45,825 nt of DNA from a virus, in the IMG/VR virus record IMGVR_UViG_3300009502_000083, positions 1 through 45,825 of that record. One strand, given 5' to 3'. Below, piece by piece: positions 1 through 8,325 of this stretch. The notes beneath the pieces were generated by a model that was given only the letters and a program-made list of their open reading frames with translations, did no database searches and was not told the DNA's origin. How positions within the stretch are numbered: position 1 is the stretch's first letter; each line of letters begins with the position of its first letter. The translations under genes and the position numbers were made by a program.

Positions 1-252
1 CTTCATCATTTAGCAACACATCCAGATTCTTCAGGTTATGTTAAAAAGGGTGTAGCTGATAATAAAAGCACACATCCAGATACTCAGGAATACTTAAAGA
101 CAGGAAAAGACAAGTACAAATCAACAAAGTACAGTGAAGGTAATGGAAGTAATTACAAATCAACAAAGTATAGTGAAGGTAATGGAAGTAATTACAAATC
201 AACAAAGTACAACGGCAATGATGCTGAGTATAAACCATCGAAATACAAATGA
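1..252 (+). CDS. C-terminal end of a repeat-tailed protein (5' partial)
   Basis: The reading frame is open from the window edge to TGA at 250-252, giving 83 residues of a larger protein. The tail is hydrophilic and rich in Lys, Tyr, Ser, Asn and Gly. It carries a 13-residue unit (YKSTKYSEGNGSN) twice plus a partial third copy, then ends in KPSKYK. There is no recognisable domain in the visible part. It overlaps the next gene by an ATGA junction, so the two are probably co-translated. The location beside virion genes suggests a structural or head-associated protein, but that is inference. Confidence 0.6.
   Translation, partial: LHHLATHPDSSGYVKKGVADNKSTHPDTQEYLKTGKDKYKSTKYSEGNGSNYKSTKYSEGNGSNYKSTKYNGNDAEYKPSKYK
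115..210 (+). repeat. 39-bp tandem repeat inside the first coding region
   Basis: Two complete 39-bp units (115-153 and 154-192) differ at only one position, and a third partial unit spans 193-210. The repeat is in frame and encodes the 13-residue unit of the partial protein. The near identity suggests recent expansion by slippage or unequal recombination. Confidence 0.85.
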
Positions 253-707
253 TTACATACAAACAACTAATAGAAGAGATAGAAAGTTACAGAGGTTTCC
301 ATAAAGCACCAAGTCCAGAACAAGACACAAGTTCTCCTTTACATGATCTGAGTAAGACATATCCAGATATATATGGTCCTAAAGGTGCTCAATACTATGG
401 TCATCACGGACACAACCATTCAATGGATATAGAGAGTATTAATACCATACAATCTTCTCGTGGAAAACCAGATAAAAAAGTTAAAATATATAGAGCAGTC
501 CCAAAGACTCAATCTTCACCTGAAACTCCTAAGATGGAGATTAATAAAGGAGATTGGGTTACTATAAATAGAGGTTATGCAAAGGAACATGGACAATCTC
601 ATCTTCGAGGAAAATATAAAATTTTAAGTAAATCTGTTCCAGCAAAACACATTTTTACTAATGGAGATTCTATTCATGAATACGGATATCATAACACAGA
701 TATATAA
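249..707 (+). CDS. ADP-ribosyltransferase-like phage domain protein
   Basis: A 152-residue protein. The C-terminal half (about residues 78-148) has the pattern KIYRAVP, then INKGDWVTINRGYAKEHG, then VPAKHIF and GDSIHEYGYH. I recognise this as a domain common in phage head-associated polyproteins and usually described as an ADP-ribosyltransferase-like fold. The candidate catalytic pieces are the Arg of YRAVP, the aromatic/Ser-Thr strand around GDWVTINR, and the acidic patch before the C-terminus. Here it stands alone with a short N-terminal segment rich in His and Gly. The start overlaps the preceding stop (ATGA). Enzymatic activity is inferred from the family; an inactive structural domain is possible. 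Confidence 0.5.
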   Translation: MITYKQLIEEIESYRGFHKAPSPEQDTSSPLHDLSKTYPDIYGPKGAQYYGHHGHNHSMDIESINTIQSSRGKPDKKVKIYRAVPKTQSSPETPKMEINKGDWVTINRGYAKEHGQSHLRGKYKILSKSVPAKHIFTNGDSIHEYGYHNTDI

Positions 708-714
708 AATAAAA

Positions 715-744
715 TTAGGAATTACCTAATAAATGTTGTATATT
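715..744 (+). promoter_or_regulatory. Putative promoter (TTAGGA / TATATT type)
   Basis: TTA at 715-717 is followed 21 nt later by TATATT at 739-744. The segment just upstream of the hexamer, AAATGTTG, is shared with the copies at 8326 and 9421. The -35-like element is weaker than in the other copies. It lies 22 nt before the tail-tube-like gene. Confidence 0.5.
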
Positions 745-765
745 ACAAATATAAATCAATAAGCA

Positions 766-1329
766 ATGTCAACTAACAGTATAAAAGTATATAATACATC
801 AACTCTAAGTGGCTCACATTTTGAGTTTAGCATTGCTGGATATCCAAATCTTCTCTTCACTGTACAAACATGTAATCTTCCTGCGGTACAGAATAATTTT
901 AAAGCAATTCCAACACCTTTTGGTGATACCCATGTTTCTGGCGATAAGGTAGAATATCAAACTCTTGATATTAGTTTCATTGTAGATGAGACTCTTAATA
1001 ACTGGAGAGAGATATATGCATGGATTCGTGCGTTAGCTCCTACAAATGCTATAGAAGAAGGACTGATTAACAATCAATATGTGTCATACGACAAACCTTT
1101 ATATTCTGTGGGTAATTTATATATACTGACGAATTCCCTTCATATAAATCTTACTGCCACTTTCAATAATTTATTTCCAATATCCTTATCTAATTTAGAT
1201 TTTTCTGTAAAAGACACAGAAGATCGAAAGCTCTTTGCGACAGTTTCGTTTGCTTACGATTACTTTGATTTACAAGTTAATCCGATTTACAATCCTAATG
1301 GATATGTACCAGATAATGTAATAAAATGA
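766..1329 (+). CDS. Tail-tube-fold virion protein (T4 gp19/gp54-like)
   Basis: A 187-residue protein. Its pattern FTVQTCNLPAV, then a Pro/Phe segment, then GDKVEYQTLDISFIVDE, then LNNWREIYAWIRAL matches the tail-tube and tube-initiator family of T4-like phages: a Leu-Pro turn, a GD(K/R) strand, 'L.I.F.VDE', and a helix with Trp. T4 gp19 is about 163 residues, so the length fits a tube subunit or related baseplate protein. Such proteins stack as hexameric rings in the contractile tail. It begins 59 nt after the previous gene and follows a promoter-like element. Which member of the family it is cannot be decided from sequence alone. Confidence 0.55.
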   Translation: MSTNSIKVYNTSTLSGSHFEFSIAGYPNLLFTVQTCNLPAVQNNFKAIPTPFGDTHVSGDKVEYQTLDISFIVDETLNNWREIYAWIRALAPTNAIEEGLINNQYVSYDKPLYSVGNLYILTNSLHINLTATFNNLFPISLSNLDFSVKDTEDRKLFATVSFAYDYFDLQVNPIYNPNGYVPDNVIK

Positions 1330-1339
1330 TAAAAATAAA

Positions 1340-1591
1340 ATGATAAAAATCAAAGATAAAATTCAATCAGAGTTATTTAAGATAATTCAGACTCATTTTG
1401 ATGAGCTTATTGATCCAGATACTGAATTTACTGATGTAGATAAGCTGGAATCATTGTTATTTCTTATTCTCAGTATTCTTTCTAACACTTCACAGTTTTC
1501 ATATGACTTGCAATTGATCGCAGAGACAGAGGAAGGTGAAAGGATAGTAATAAATGATGATTTACTGGATGAGTATTTAAAACAACTTTAA
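1340..1591 (+). CDS. Hypothetical acidic protein
   Basis: 83 residues, predicted largely helical, with a strongly hydrophobic centre (LESLLFLILSIL, about residues 37-48) and acidic flanks. The hydrophobic stretch is too short and too interrupted for a confident membrane call. ATG follows the tail-tube-like gene by 10 nt, and the next gene starts 9 nt after its stop, so it sits in the same transcription unit. No family recognised. Confidence 0.6.
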   Translation: MIKIKDKIQSELFKIIQTHFDELIDPDTEFTDVDKLESLLFLILSILSNTSQFSYDLQLIAETEEGERIVINDDLLDEYLKQL

Positions 1592-1600
1592 AATTATAAA

Positions 1601-1837
1601 ATGGAAGACACTGGAATAAAATATGTTGGATTTTTCAACTACTTCAAGAAGATCAACAATGTTAAAAGAAAGATGACAAGGATGGTATGTTTTGAAGATT
1701 CCTTAGAGGATGCAGAGTCTGTAATTCGTGGTAGAGTAATGTCGGGTAATGTGAACAAGCTTGAAGAATATTATATTTCGGTGTACGATATTATTGGCGA
1801 TGAATCTAAGAAATTGTCAGAGCATAAAATTATCTAA
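1601..1837 (+). CDS. Hypothetical protein upstream of UvsW
   Basis: 78 residues, basic at the N-terminus (KKINNVKRKMTR) and acidic in the middle. Its TAA is directly followed by the uvsW ATG with no gap, so the two are probably translated together. No motif or family recognised. Codon use matches the neighbours. Confidence 0.55.
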   Translation: MEDTGIKYVGFFNYFKKINNVKRKMTRMVCFEDSLEDAESVIRGRVMSGNVNKLEEYYISVYDIIGDESKKLSEHKII

Positions 1838-3421
1838 ATGAGTATCAAAGATATAATTATACACAAAGTCAATGAGACATATGTTCGTCTTGAATGTTCT
1901 GAAGGGATTACTACTCACATTTATAATTCTTTTAGATTTACTAACAGGAAATTACAACATCATCCTAAAGTCAAGGCTAGGTTATGGTCAGGTTATATCA
2001 CTATGCTCGACAGGCGCAACAATTACATGTATCTAGGTCTCATTGAAGACCTTGTAAAATTCTGTATTGAGCATGAATATACATATGAATTCACTTTCAA
2101 GAAAGAGAATAATTACGATGAGCAACTATTAAGTAAAACTTTAGAGTTGTTGGTTGAAGATAGTTTCCAACTAAGAGAGCATCAGTTGAACGCTGTAAAT
2201 TTTGCCTTAAAGAATAATAGGGGAGTTATTGTTTCTGCCACAGCATCAGGAAAAAGTCTAGTTCTCTACATCATCTCTATGTATTACCTTCTTAAAGATT
2301 CTAAGAAGGTTATGATTGTTGTTCCAAGGACTCAGTTAGTGACACAGTTGAAAGATGGATTTGTTGAATATCATAAAGGCGATAAAGAAGAATTTTCTAA
2401 ATCGTTTGAGTTGATTTACTCAGGTTCGTTGGATAGAAATTCAGCAGATTCTTCTATCACAATCTCAACTTGGCAGTCGTTGATGTCAAAGCCGAAGGCG
2501 TATTTCGAAGATTTTGATGTTGTCATAGTGGATGAAGTACATGGGGCAAAAGCCAAAAGTATCACAACCATAATGGAAAATTGCACCAATGCAAAGTTCA
2601 AGTTTGGTTGCACAGGAACTCTCTCTAATGAAAACGAAGAATCTGAGATAGACGAATTAGTTATAAAGGGTCTTTTCGGAAGGGTTGAAACAGTTTCCAA
2701 AAATAGAGAACTTATGGATAAGGGAATAATTACAGAAGCAACGATTCATCTTATTCATTTAAAATATACCGATAAGACGTTATGTTCCACGATAATCAAA
2801 GGTAATCAAGAAATTCGAGAAATCCAAGATTATACGACAAAAAGAAAAAAAATATTTGAAGCAGAGATTTCTTATGTCATAAATAGTGTCCTTCGTAATT
2901 TATTTATAAGGAACTTAGCGATGACTAGAAAGGGAAATACTATTGTGATGTTTCAGTTTGTTGAGAAACAAGGTAAGATTCTCTATGATTTATTTCATGA
3001 CATTGCAGAGAGTGTTGGCAAGGAAGTGTTCTATATACATGGAAAGGTGAATGTTGTCGAAAGAAATAGGATACAAGAACTCGTGGAGAAGCAAGACAAT
3101 ATTATTCTTGTGTCATCGTTTGGAACTTCAAGTACAGGACTTGACTACAAAAATATCCATAACATCATATTTGCTTCTGGTTTTAAATCTAAAATCACTA
3201 TGAAGCAAAGTATCGGTCGTGGATTAAGGAAACACAAGAATAAAGAAATGCTTCACGTATATGATATTGCTGATGATTTCTCAATGGGGAAAAAGACCAA
3301 AAATTTCATGTTTAATCATTTTATAGAAAGAGTTCAGATGTATAAAGAAGAGAAGTTTAAAATAGAATTAACGGAGTATGAAGTTGACAGCACCAATATT
3401 TTAAAAAGGATTCCTAAATGA
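1838..3421 (+). CDS. uvsW: UvsW-like DNA helicase (superfamily 2)
   Basis: 527 residues. UvsW is an SF2 RNA/DNA and branched-DNA helicase of T4-like phages. It unwinds R-loops and recombination or fork intermediates, and shuts down origin-dependent replication late in infection. Visible motifs: an N-terminal domain before residue 110, the Q-motif region FQLREHQLNAV (110-120), a Walker A variant ATASGKS (134-140), motif II DEVH (232-235), motif III GCTGTL (258-262), and C-terminal motifs V/VI around SSTGLDY and QSIGRGLRKH. The length is close to T4 UvsW including UvsW.1. It overlaps the gp55-like gene by ATGA, coupling a late-acting helicase to the late sigma factor. Confidence 0.9.
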   Translation: MSIKDIIIHKVNETYVRLECSEGITTHIYNSFRFTNRKLQHHPKVKARLWSGYITMLDRRNNYMYLGLIEDLVKFCIEHEYTYEFTFKKENNYDEQLLSKTLELLVEDSFQLREHQLNAVNFALKNNRGVIVSATASGKSLVLYIISMYYLLKDSKKVMIVVPRTQLVTQLKDGFVEYHKGDKEEFSKSFELIYSGSLDRNSADSSITISTWQSLMSKPKAYFEDFDVVIVDEVHGAKAKSITTIMENCTNAKFKFGCTGTLSNENEESEIDELVIKGLFGRVETVSKNRELMDKGIITEATIHLIHLKYTDKTLCSTIIKGNQEIREIQDYTTKRKKIFEAEISYVINSVLRNLFIRNLAMTRKGNTIVMFQFVEKQGKILYDLFHDIAESVGKEVFYIHGKVNVVERNRIQELVEKQDNIILVSSFGTSSTGLDYKNIHNIIFASGFKSKITMKQSIGRGLRKHKNKEMLHVYDIADDFSMGKKTKNFMFNHFIERVQMYKEEKFKIELTEYEVDSTNILKRIPK

Positions 3422-3882
3422 GTTATAAGGTAGACAATGTTGAATTATACAGTGAAATTTACAACTATCATGAAGATTTGAGACATAATCCAGAGGCTAG
3501 GATTTCTGATAAACTTGGAAAGATGATACATACTATTGCTTTGGGGATGGTAGCTCGTCCAAATTTTTCTGGATACAGTTATAAGGATGAATTTGTGAGT
3601 TTAGGTGTTTACTATGCGTTGAAGTACCTTAAAAATTACAAACTTGAACGTAAGAACAGCCATGCTTGGGTGTCAAAAGTTGTCGAAAACGCTGCCATTT
3701 CGGTAATAAATGACGAAAAAAAGAAGCTTTATGTAAAGTATAAATCACAATTGAACAGCGACAGTATAATGAATATGTCTGACGAGACCAACTCTCAAAT
3801 CCTAAAAGGCACGGCTGGTGATTTCACTAAGATAGAAGGATTTGTAAATGATTTCGAAAATAGTAAAGGATATAAAAAATAG
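3418..3882 (+). CDS. gp55-like late-transcription sigma factor
   Basis: 154 residues. T4 gp55 is a minimal sigma factor that directs host RNA polymerase to late promoters (TATAAATA) with the sliding clamp as activator. The match is to its sigma region 2: AIALGMVARPNFSGYSYKDEF (ending near residue 59), then VYYALKYLKNYKLERKNSHAWVSKV (64-88), then helix NAAISVINDEKKK. T4 gp55 is 185 residues, so this is a slightly short member. The C-terminal FVNDFE could be the clamp-binding tail, but that is inference. Exact TATAAATA octamers before every minus-strand gene in the window support the role. Confidence 0.8.
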   Translation: MSYKVDNVELYSEIYNYHEDLRHNPEARISDKLGKMIHTIALGMVARPNFSGYSYKDEFVSLGVYYALKYLKNYKLERKNSHAWVSKVVENAAISVINDEKKKLYVKYKSQLNSDSIMNMSDETNSQILKGTAGDFTKIEGFVNDFENSKGYKK

Positions 3883-3883
3883 T

Positions 3884-3912
3884 TTGGAAATCTGTCATAA
3901 ATGTATTATATT
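3884..3912 (+). promoter_or_regulatory. Putative middle/early promoter for gp47-gp46
   Basis: TTG at 3884-3886 is followed after 20 nt by TATATT at 3907-3912, within the repeated pattern TTGGAA-N17-TATATT. The predicted start site leaves a leader of about 50 nt before the nuclease gene at 3971. Confidence 0.65.
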
Positions 3913-3970
3913 GTTGGTGTTGGTGTTATGCATAGATGGTATTTTGAACTTATAAATTTAAAAAATAATA

Positions 3971-5074
3971 ATGGCTAAAATCGCTATTGCGACAGATTTT
4001 CATTTTGGAGTACATGGTGATAGTCCCGAATTTTTAAAATATCAAAAACGTTTCTTCGATGAACAGTTCTTTCCATATTTAGATAAAAATGGAATTAAGG
4101 ACATCATCTCGCTAGGGGACGAATTTCACTCAAGAAAAGATATAAATTACAATACTCTACATAAATCAAAAGAAATGTTATTTGATAGGGTAGAGAACGA
4201 AGGGTATCGTCTTAAGATAATTGTTGGTAATCATTCAACGTTCCATAAAGAACATAATGAGGTTAACTCTCCTAATCTTCTTTTCTCATCATACAATAAC
4301 ATAGAAATCATAGAGGAACCAACAACGCTTCGCTACGGTTCGAGTAAGCTACTCCTTATTCCTTGGATTAATAAAAATAACGAATCAGAGATTCTAAAGG
4401 CTATAAACGATAGTGAAGCAGAATATTTACTTGGTCATTTCGAAATAGTTGGACTAAAGCTTCGATCAAATTGGGAATTCAGTAAAGGGTTAGATAATTC
4501 TCTTATAGATAAGTTTAAAGAAGTTTGGAGTGGTCATTACCATTTAAAATTACAGAAGAATAATTTTTTATATCTAGGGACTCCTTATTGTATAGATTGG
4601 GGGGATGTTTTTGAAACCAAAGGATTCTATATTTTTGACACAGAACTCAAGAAACTCACCTTTATCAAAAATCATTTGAAGATATTCCACATAATAGAAT
4701 ATATCGATGACATTGATGTAGAAAATTTCGATTACAAAAAATACAGTGATTCTTATATAAGAGTAGTTCTTAATGAGAGCATTGAAGGATACCATAAATT
4801 CGAATTGTTTATAAAAAGGCTTGAAGAAGTTTCATATGAAGTTAAAGTAAATGAGAATTTCTATGATTGTATTAAGATTGGAGATGTTAATACAGCCACC
4901 ACCACAACAGCAGATGATGATGCTGATGCAGACAACAAGATGGGTGGCCATTCAGAGACAACAATAGAGACCATCAAGAAGAGGTGTGAGGAGATAGAAA
5001 TTGTTGATAAGGATAAATTGTTTAAGCTCATGAACTCTGCTTATTTAAAATCAAAGGAACTCCTTAACATATGA
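3971..5074 (+). CDS. gp47-like recombination endonuclease subunit (Mre11/SbcD family)
   Basis: 367 residues. This metallophosphoesterase nuclease pairs with gp46 to resect DNA ends for recombination-dependent replication. Metal-binding motifs are all present: ATDFHFG (7-13), SLGDEFHSR (47-55), VGNHST (85-90), LGHFE (154-158) and SGHYH (187-191). An odd low-complexity insertion, TATTTTADDDADAD (about 308-321), interrupts the C-terminal region; it is encoded by a run of short ACC/ACA and GAT/GCT repeats at 4897-4940. The gene overlaps gp46 by ATGA, as expected for a two-subunit complex. ATG follows a promoter-like element by about 60 nt. Confidence 0.92.
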   Translation: MAKIAIATDFHFGVHGDSPEFLKYQKRFFDEQFFPYLDKNGIKDIISLGDEFHSRKDINYNTLHKSKEMLFDRVENEGYRLKIIVGNHSTFHKEHNEVNSPNLLFSSYNNIEIIEEPTTLRYGSSKLLLIPWINKNNESEILKAINDSEAEYLLGHFEIVGLKLRSNWEFSKGLDNSLIDKFKEVWSGHYHLKLQKNNFLYLGTPYCIDWGDVFETKGFYIFDTELKKLTFIKNHLKIFHIIEYIDDIDVENFDYKKYSDSYIRVVLNESIEGYHKFELFIKRLEEVSYEVKVNENFYDCIKIGDVNTATTTTADDDADADNKMGGHSETTIETIKKRCEEIEIVDKDKLFKLMNSAYLKSKELLNI

Positions 5075-6768
5075 TTATTTTCGAAAAGGTTCGGTTTAAG
5101 AACATCAACAGTGTTGGAAACTATTTCGTTGAGATTCCTCTTAACGAGTATAGGAATCTTGTTTTTTGTGGGAAAAATGGAAGTGGAAAAAGTTCCATAT
5201 TACAAGCAATAACCTTTGGAGCCTTCGGCAAGCCATTCACTAGTATTAAGATTGGGACACTTGTTAACTCAATAAACAAGAAAGGTCTTGTAGTAGAATT
5301 ATATTTCTCGAAGGGGGAGAAGTTGTATAAAGTTCTGAGAGGTCTTAAGCCAGATATCTTTGAGATATATGAGAATGATGTCTTATTGAAACAAGATGCA
5401 AAGAAAAATGACTATCAGAAAACACTTGATACTATTTTTGGATTTGATTTCAAGACTTTCATTAATGTAATAATTTTAGGGGCATCAAACAATGTTCCTT
5501 TCATGCAATTACCTGCTAAAGAGAGAAGAGACCTTATAGAAAAACTCCTTGATCTTGAAGTGTTTTCGGTAATGAATGATTACACTAAGAAAGAATTGAA
5601 GGATATAAACGAGCAAATCAAGGAAAATGATTCCTCGATTTACAAGGTTGAATTAAATATTGAATTCAAGGAGAAGTATAAGAAAGAAGCAGAGAAGGCT
5701 CTTAAGGATAAGATAACAGAACATCTAAAGAGTATCAAAGAAATTCAAGATAAGGTTGATGTTCTTACAACAGAGAGAAATTCAGTTATAGAAACATTAT
5801 CTAATATTGATGTTAAGATGTATGAAGATTCCTTAAAGGAGTTTCAAGAAGAGCACAAGAAGATGTATGATGACGAAATAATGATAGAAGCTGGAAATAC
5901 TATAAGCAGAAAGACATTAAAATTTCTTGACGAATACGATGTATGCCCTACCTGTAATCAACTTCTTGACGAAATATACAAACAACAAATTTATGATAAT
6001 ACAATCATAGTTGGAGCCGAAGGCATTAAAGCAGGGAAAGAAGAGATAAAGATTAAAATAAACAAGACGAAGGTGTACTTAGGTAAGATTCAGAATCGAA
6101 GAGAATACATTGATGCTTTAGCTGGAGATATTGCTATCCACAACAAGGATATTAAATTTTATAATAATGAAATAGAAAAGCTCAACAAAACAAATATAGA
6201 CAATTGTGATGAAGCACTTGAAGGATTCTATAAATCTTTAAAGACCTCTCAATCAGAGAAGGATTCTCTCCGAGAGAAAAAGACTATTATAGATGTAGCT
6301 CTTATGTTGCTTAAGGATGATGGTATCAAAGCATCAATAATAAAGAAGTACGTTGGTCTTATAAATACATTAATAAACAGTTATTTGGAGAAATTTGATT
6401 TCTTTGTTAAATTTGAGTTGAATGAACAATTTGAGGAAACTTTTAAATCTCGATATGTTGATTCTTTTTCTTATTTGAATTTTAGTGAAGGAGAAAAAAA
6501 GAGAATTGATCTAGCTATTTTATTTGTTCTTAAAGAGATTAGCAAAAGAAAGAATATGGTGTCTTGTAATTTAATTGCATTTGATGAAACCATAGAAAGA
6601 ATTGATGAACCTGCCGCAGATTGTTTTGCTAAGATACTGAGGTCAACAGATACGAATAACATTATAATTTCTCACGATGATAAAATTATTTCAAAATTCA
6701 CTTCTTCTGATGATTGTGTGATGAATGTCTTTAAGAAAGGTAAATTTTCATATTATAAAAAAAACTAA
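5071..6768 (+). CDS. gp46-like recombination ATPase subunit (Rad50/SbcC family)
   Basis: 565 residues. An SMC-like ATPase that works with gp47 in DNA end processing. Walker A is GKNGSGKS (34-41). Long Lys/Glu-rich coiled coils flank a zinc hook, CPTC (292-295). The ABC signature lies at LNFSEGEKKRID (near 475) and Walker B at LIAFDETIERID (near 515), followed by a His switch in ISHDDK. Length and order match T4 gp46 (560 residues). It is translationally coupled to gp47. Confidence 0.93.
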   Translation: MIIFEKVRFKNINSVGNYFVEIPLNEYRNLVFCGKNGSGKSSILQAITFGAFGKPFTSIKIGTLVNSINKKGLVVELYFSKGEKLYKVLRGLKPDIFEIYENDVLLKQDAKKNDYQKTLDTIFGFDFKTFINVIILGASNNVPFMQLPAKERRDLIEKLLDLEVFSVMNDYTKKELKDINEQIKENDSSIYKVELNIEFKEKYKKEAEKALKDKITEHLKSIKEIQDKVDVLTTERNSVIETLSNIDVKMYEDSLKEFQEEHKKMYDDEIMIEAGNTISRKTLKFLDEYDVCPTCNQLLDEIYKQQIYDNTIIVGAEGIKAGKEEIKIKINKTKVYLGKIQNRREYIDALAGDIAIHNKDIKFYNNEIEKLNKTNIDNCDEALEGFYKSLKTSQSEKDSLREKKTIIDVALMLLKDDGIKASIIKKYVGLINTLINSYLEKFDFFVKFELNEQFEETFKSRYVDSFSYLNFSEGEKKRIDLAILFVLKEISKRKNMVSCNLIAFDETIERIDEPAADCFAKILRSTDTNNIIISHDDKIISKFTSSDDCVMNVFKKGKFSYYKKN

Positions 6769-6782
6769 TAAAAACAAAAATT

Positions 6783-7082
6783 ATGGATACAAATAAAATA
6801 TTACAAGCTTTAGCGAAAGTTAAAAATAAAAAAGAGGAAGCTACGGCTACTCCTATTCGAGAAGAATATATGTTTGCTCTTCCTACGGATTTTAGAAACG
6901 GTTCTATTGCTAGAAAAGAAGCTAAACCAATGAGTGACATGATTGCTAATATCATGACTACAAAACCAAGAATCGATTTATCAAAGGTTCAGGAGGAATT
7001 GGACGACAAGTATGAGGAAGGTATAGATAAATTAGATTCTCCTTTTCCTGAGACACCAGAAGATATCGTAGGACTTGTATAA
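6783..7082 (+). CDS. Hypothetical protein downstream of gp46
   Basis: 99 residues. The N-terminal half is basic and the C-terminal third very acidic, ending in SPFPETPEDIVGLV. It lies 14 nt after gp46. A short protein with an acidic/hydrophobic C-terminus near gp55 invites comparison with T4 gp33 or other clamp-tethered co-activators, but there is no motif I can defend, so the function stays open. Confidence 0.6.
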   Translation: MDTNKILQALAKVKNKKEEATATPIREEYMFALPTDFRNGSIARKEAKPMSDMIANIMTTKPRIDLSKVQEELDDKYEEGIDKLDSPFPETPEDIVGLV

Positions 7083-7097
7083 CTATAAAAATATCAT

Positions 7098-7493
7098 ATG
7101 TTAAAACTTCATTCCGCAGACTCTAGTGTTGGACATGTCCGCATAGATCACAATAATATAGAATCGTATTTTAATTTCTCTCAGGATGCTTCTGAGTCTC
7201 AGGTCGAAATGCTAATAGAGGCACTTGAGAGAAAGATAGTTGATTGGGGGAATAAATCTGTAAAACTATTAAAGAAGTCAAAGACCCCTCAAGCAATCGC
7301 ATTAGTCGAAGAATATGAGGAATTATATGATGAATTCTCTGATGATATGCAAGCAGAAGAATGCGAAGTTCAAGCCTATTGCGTTGTAAAAATGAATTCT
7401 GGAAACTTCTATACAGTTTCGGAAACGGTCGAAGAAATTGATGAACTTCTAAGGGATATAGAATACAATGAGAAATATGGCATCAGTCAATAA
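7098..7493 (+). CDS. Hypothetical acidic protein
   Basis: 131 residues, acidic and predicted helical in the centre (residues 35-85), with a final segment ELLRDIEYNEKYGISQ. No membrane segment or metal motif. It begins 15 nt after the preceding stop. No family recognised. Confidence 0.6.
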   Translation: MLKLHSADSSVGHVRIDHNNIESYFNFSQDASESQVEMLIEALERKIVDWGNKSVKLLKKSKTPQAIALVEEYEELYDEFSDDMQAEECEVQAYCVVKMNSGNFYTVSETVEEIDELLRDIEYNEKYGISQ

Positions 7494-7521
7494 TGTAACA
7501 AATATTTAACAATATAACAAA

Positions 7522-7713
7522 ATGACGGAAATTGTAACAGATACTACACAATCTATAGAATGGCACGAAACATTCGATGGAATACTCTCAAAACTATAAG
7601 AAATATACAAAGAAAATTTGGAATTGAAGAAAGAATTGCTTATATTAAAAACGAAGAAAACAAGAAAACCTAAAACTAAAAACCATGTACGACTACAAAG
7701 CAAGAGTAATTAA
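7522..7713 (+). pseudogene. Small coiled-coil reading frame interrupted by one in-frame TAA
   Basis: ATG at 7522 opens a 25-codon frame that stops at TAA 7597-7599. The same frame then stays open for 37 codons to TAA at 7711. The joined product would read ...DGILSKL, stop, EIYKENLELKKELLILK..., and the part after the stop looks like a charged coiled coil. One C-to-T change (CAA to TAA) would explain it. Alternatively only the 25-residue peptide is real, or nothing is. It overlaps the thermonuclease start by 29 nt. Confidence 0.35.
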
Positions 7714-8032
7714 GGTTATAGATGGTGACACGGTAGATGTCTCGATTGACCTTGGGTTTGACATTTTCCTTAATGAAAGAATTAGATTTCATGGGATTAA
7801 TTGCCCAGAAAGCAGAACATCGAACAAAGAAGAAAAAATTAAAGGTCTTGCTTCGAAGGCATTTACCGAATCAAAACTTCCAATCGGAAAGGAAATCATT
7901 ATTCAATCAAAGACTTTTTCAAAAGAAAAGTTTGGTAGGATTTTGGCTGACATCCTTGTGGATGGGGTAAACCTAAACGAAGAATTAGTAGAAGAAGGCT
8001 TGGCAGTAGTATTTATGGCTGACACAAAATAA
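7685..8032 (+). CDS. Thermonuclease-like protein (SNase family)
   Basis: 115 residues, the size of a bare SNase OB-fold domain. Catalytic and metal positions of the staphylococcal nuclease family can be placed: VIDGDTVDV (11-19, metal-ligand Asp), RIRFHGINCPES (32-43, with Arg34 and Glu42 as the Arg35/Glu43 equivalents), and KFGRILADI (82-90, Arg85 as the Arg87 equivalent). It should be an active Ca-dependent nuclease cutting DNA or RNA. There is no signal peptide, so it would act in the host cytoplasm, perhaps in host DNA breakdown. ATG follows AAACTAAAAACC. Confidence 0.85.
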   Translation: MYDYKARVIKVIDGDTVDVSIDLGFDIFLNERIRFHGINCPESRTSNKEEKIKGLASKAFTESKLPIGKEIIIQSKTFSKEKFGRILADILVDGVNLNEELVEEGLAVVFMADTK

Positions 8033-8052
8033 CAACTAAACAATTAACAACT

Positions 8053-8256
8053 ATGACACAAGAAACATCAACAACACAGGAAGTACAGCAGGAAAACGTT
8101 CCAATCACTTTGAATTTGGATTTGAATTCAGTAAATTTTATTCTAGCCGCATTGGGTGAACTTCCAACAAAAAGTGGGGCTTATAGCCTTATGGCAGAAA
8201 TTAAAAATCAGGGTGAGTCGCAGATCCCTGCACCTGAAGTTATTCCAGAAGGTTAA
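8053..8256 (+). CDS. Conserved small phage protein
   Basis: 67 residues. After a Thr/Gln-rich N-terminus comes ITLNLDLNSVNFILAALGEL (18-37) and a short helix ending AEIKNQ. This pattern, a hydrophobic strand followed by 'VN.ILAALG.LP', is common in small proteins of myoviruses, whose function I do not know. It is the last gene before a strong terminator, in the same unit as the nuclease gene 20 nt upstream. Confidence 0.6.
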   Translation: MTQETSTTQEVQQENVPITLNLDLNSVNFILAALGELPTKSGAYSLMAEIKNQGESQIPAPEVIPEG

Positions 8257-8288
8257 GACTTCTCTCGCTCTCGCACTCTCCCTCTAAT

Positions 8289-8325
8289 AAAAATGGCAAC
8301 ATAATAAAAATGTTGCCATTTTTAT
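8289..8325 (+). terminator. Intrinsic terminator
   Basis: A 13-bp stem (8289-8301 with 8311-8323; core ATGGCAACA / TGTTGCCAT) has a 9-nt loop and a T-rich 3' side. It ends the operon that began upstream of gp47. A promoter for the next gene overlaps its tail. Confidence 0.85.

Noticed and set aside
2416-2700. Minus-strand open frame inside uvsW (also similar antisense frames at 9747-10058, 10473-10907, 20048-20395 and 34106-34422)
   Set aside because: They lie wholly opposite well-supported genes, have no promoter or family match, and their composition is what reverse-strand reading of AT-rich coding DNA gives.
557-6369. Additional TATAAATA octamers inside genes (for example near 565 and 6360, and minus-strand ones in uvsW, gp62 and polB)
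   Set aside because: They occur inside coding regions with no gene start nearby; in AT-rich DNA an 8-mer of A/T recurs by chance.
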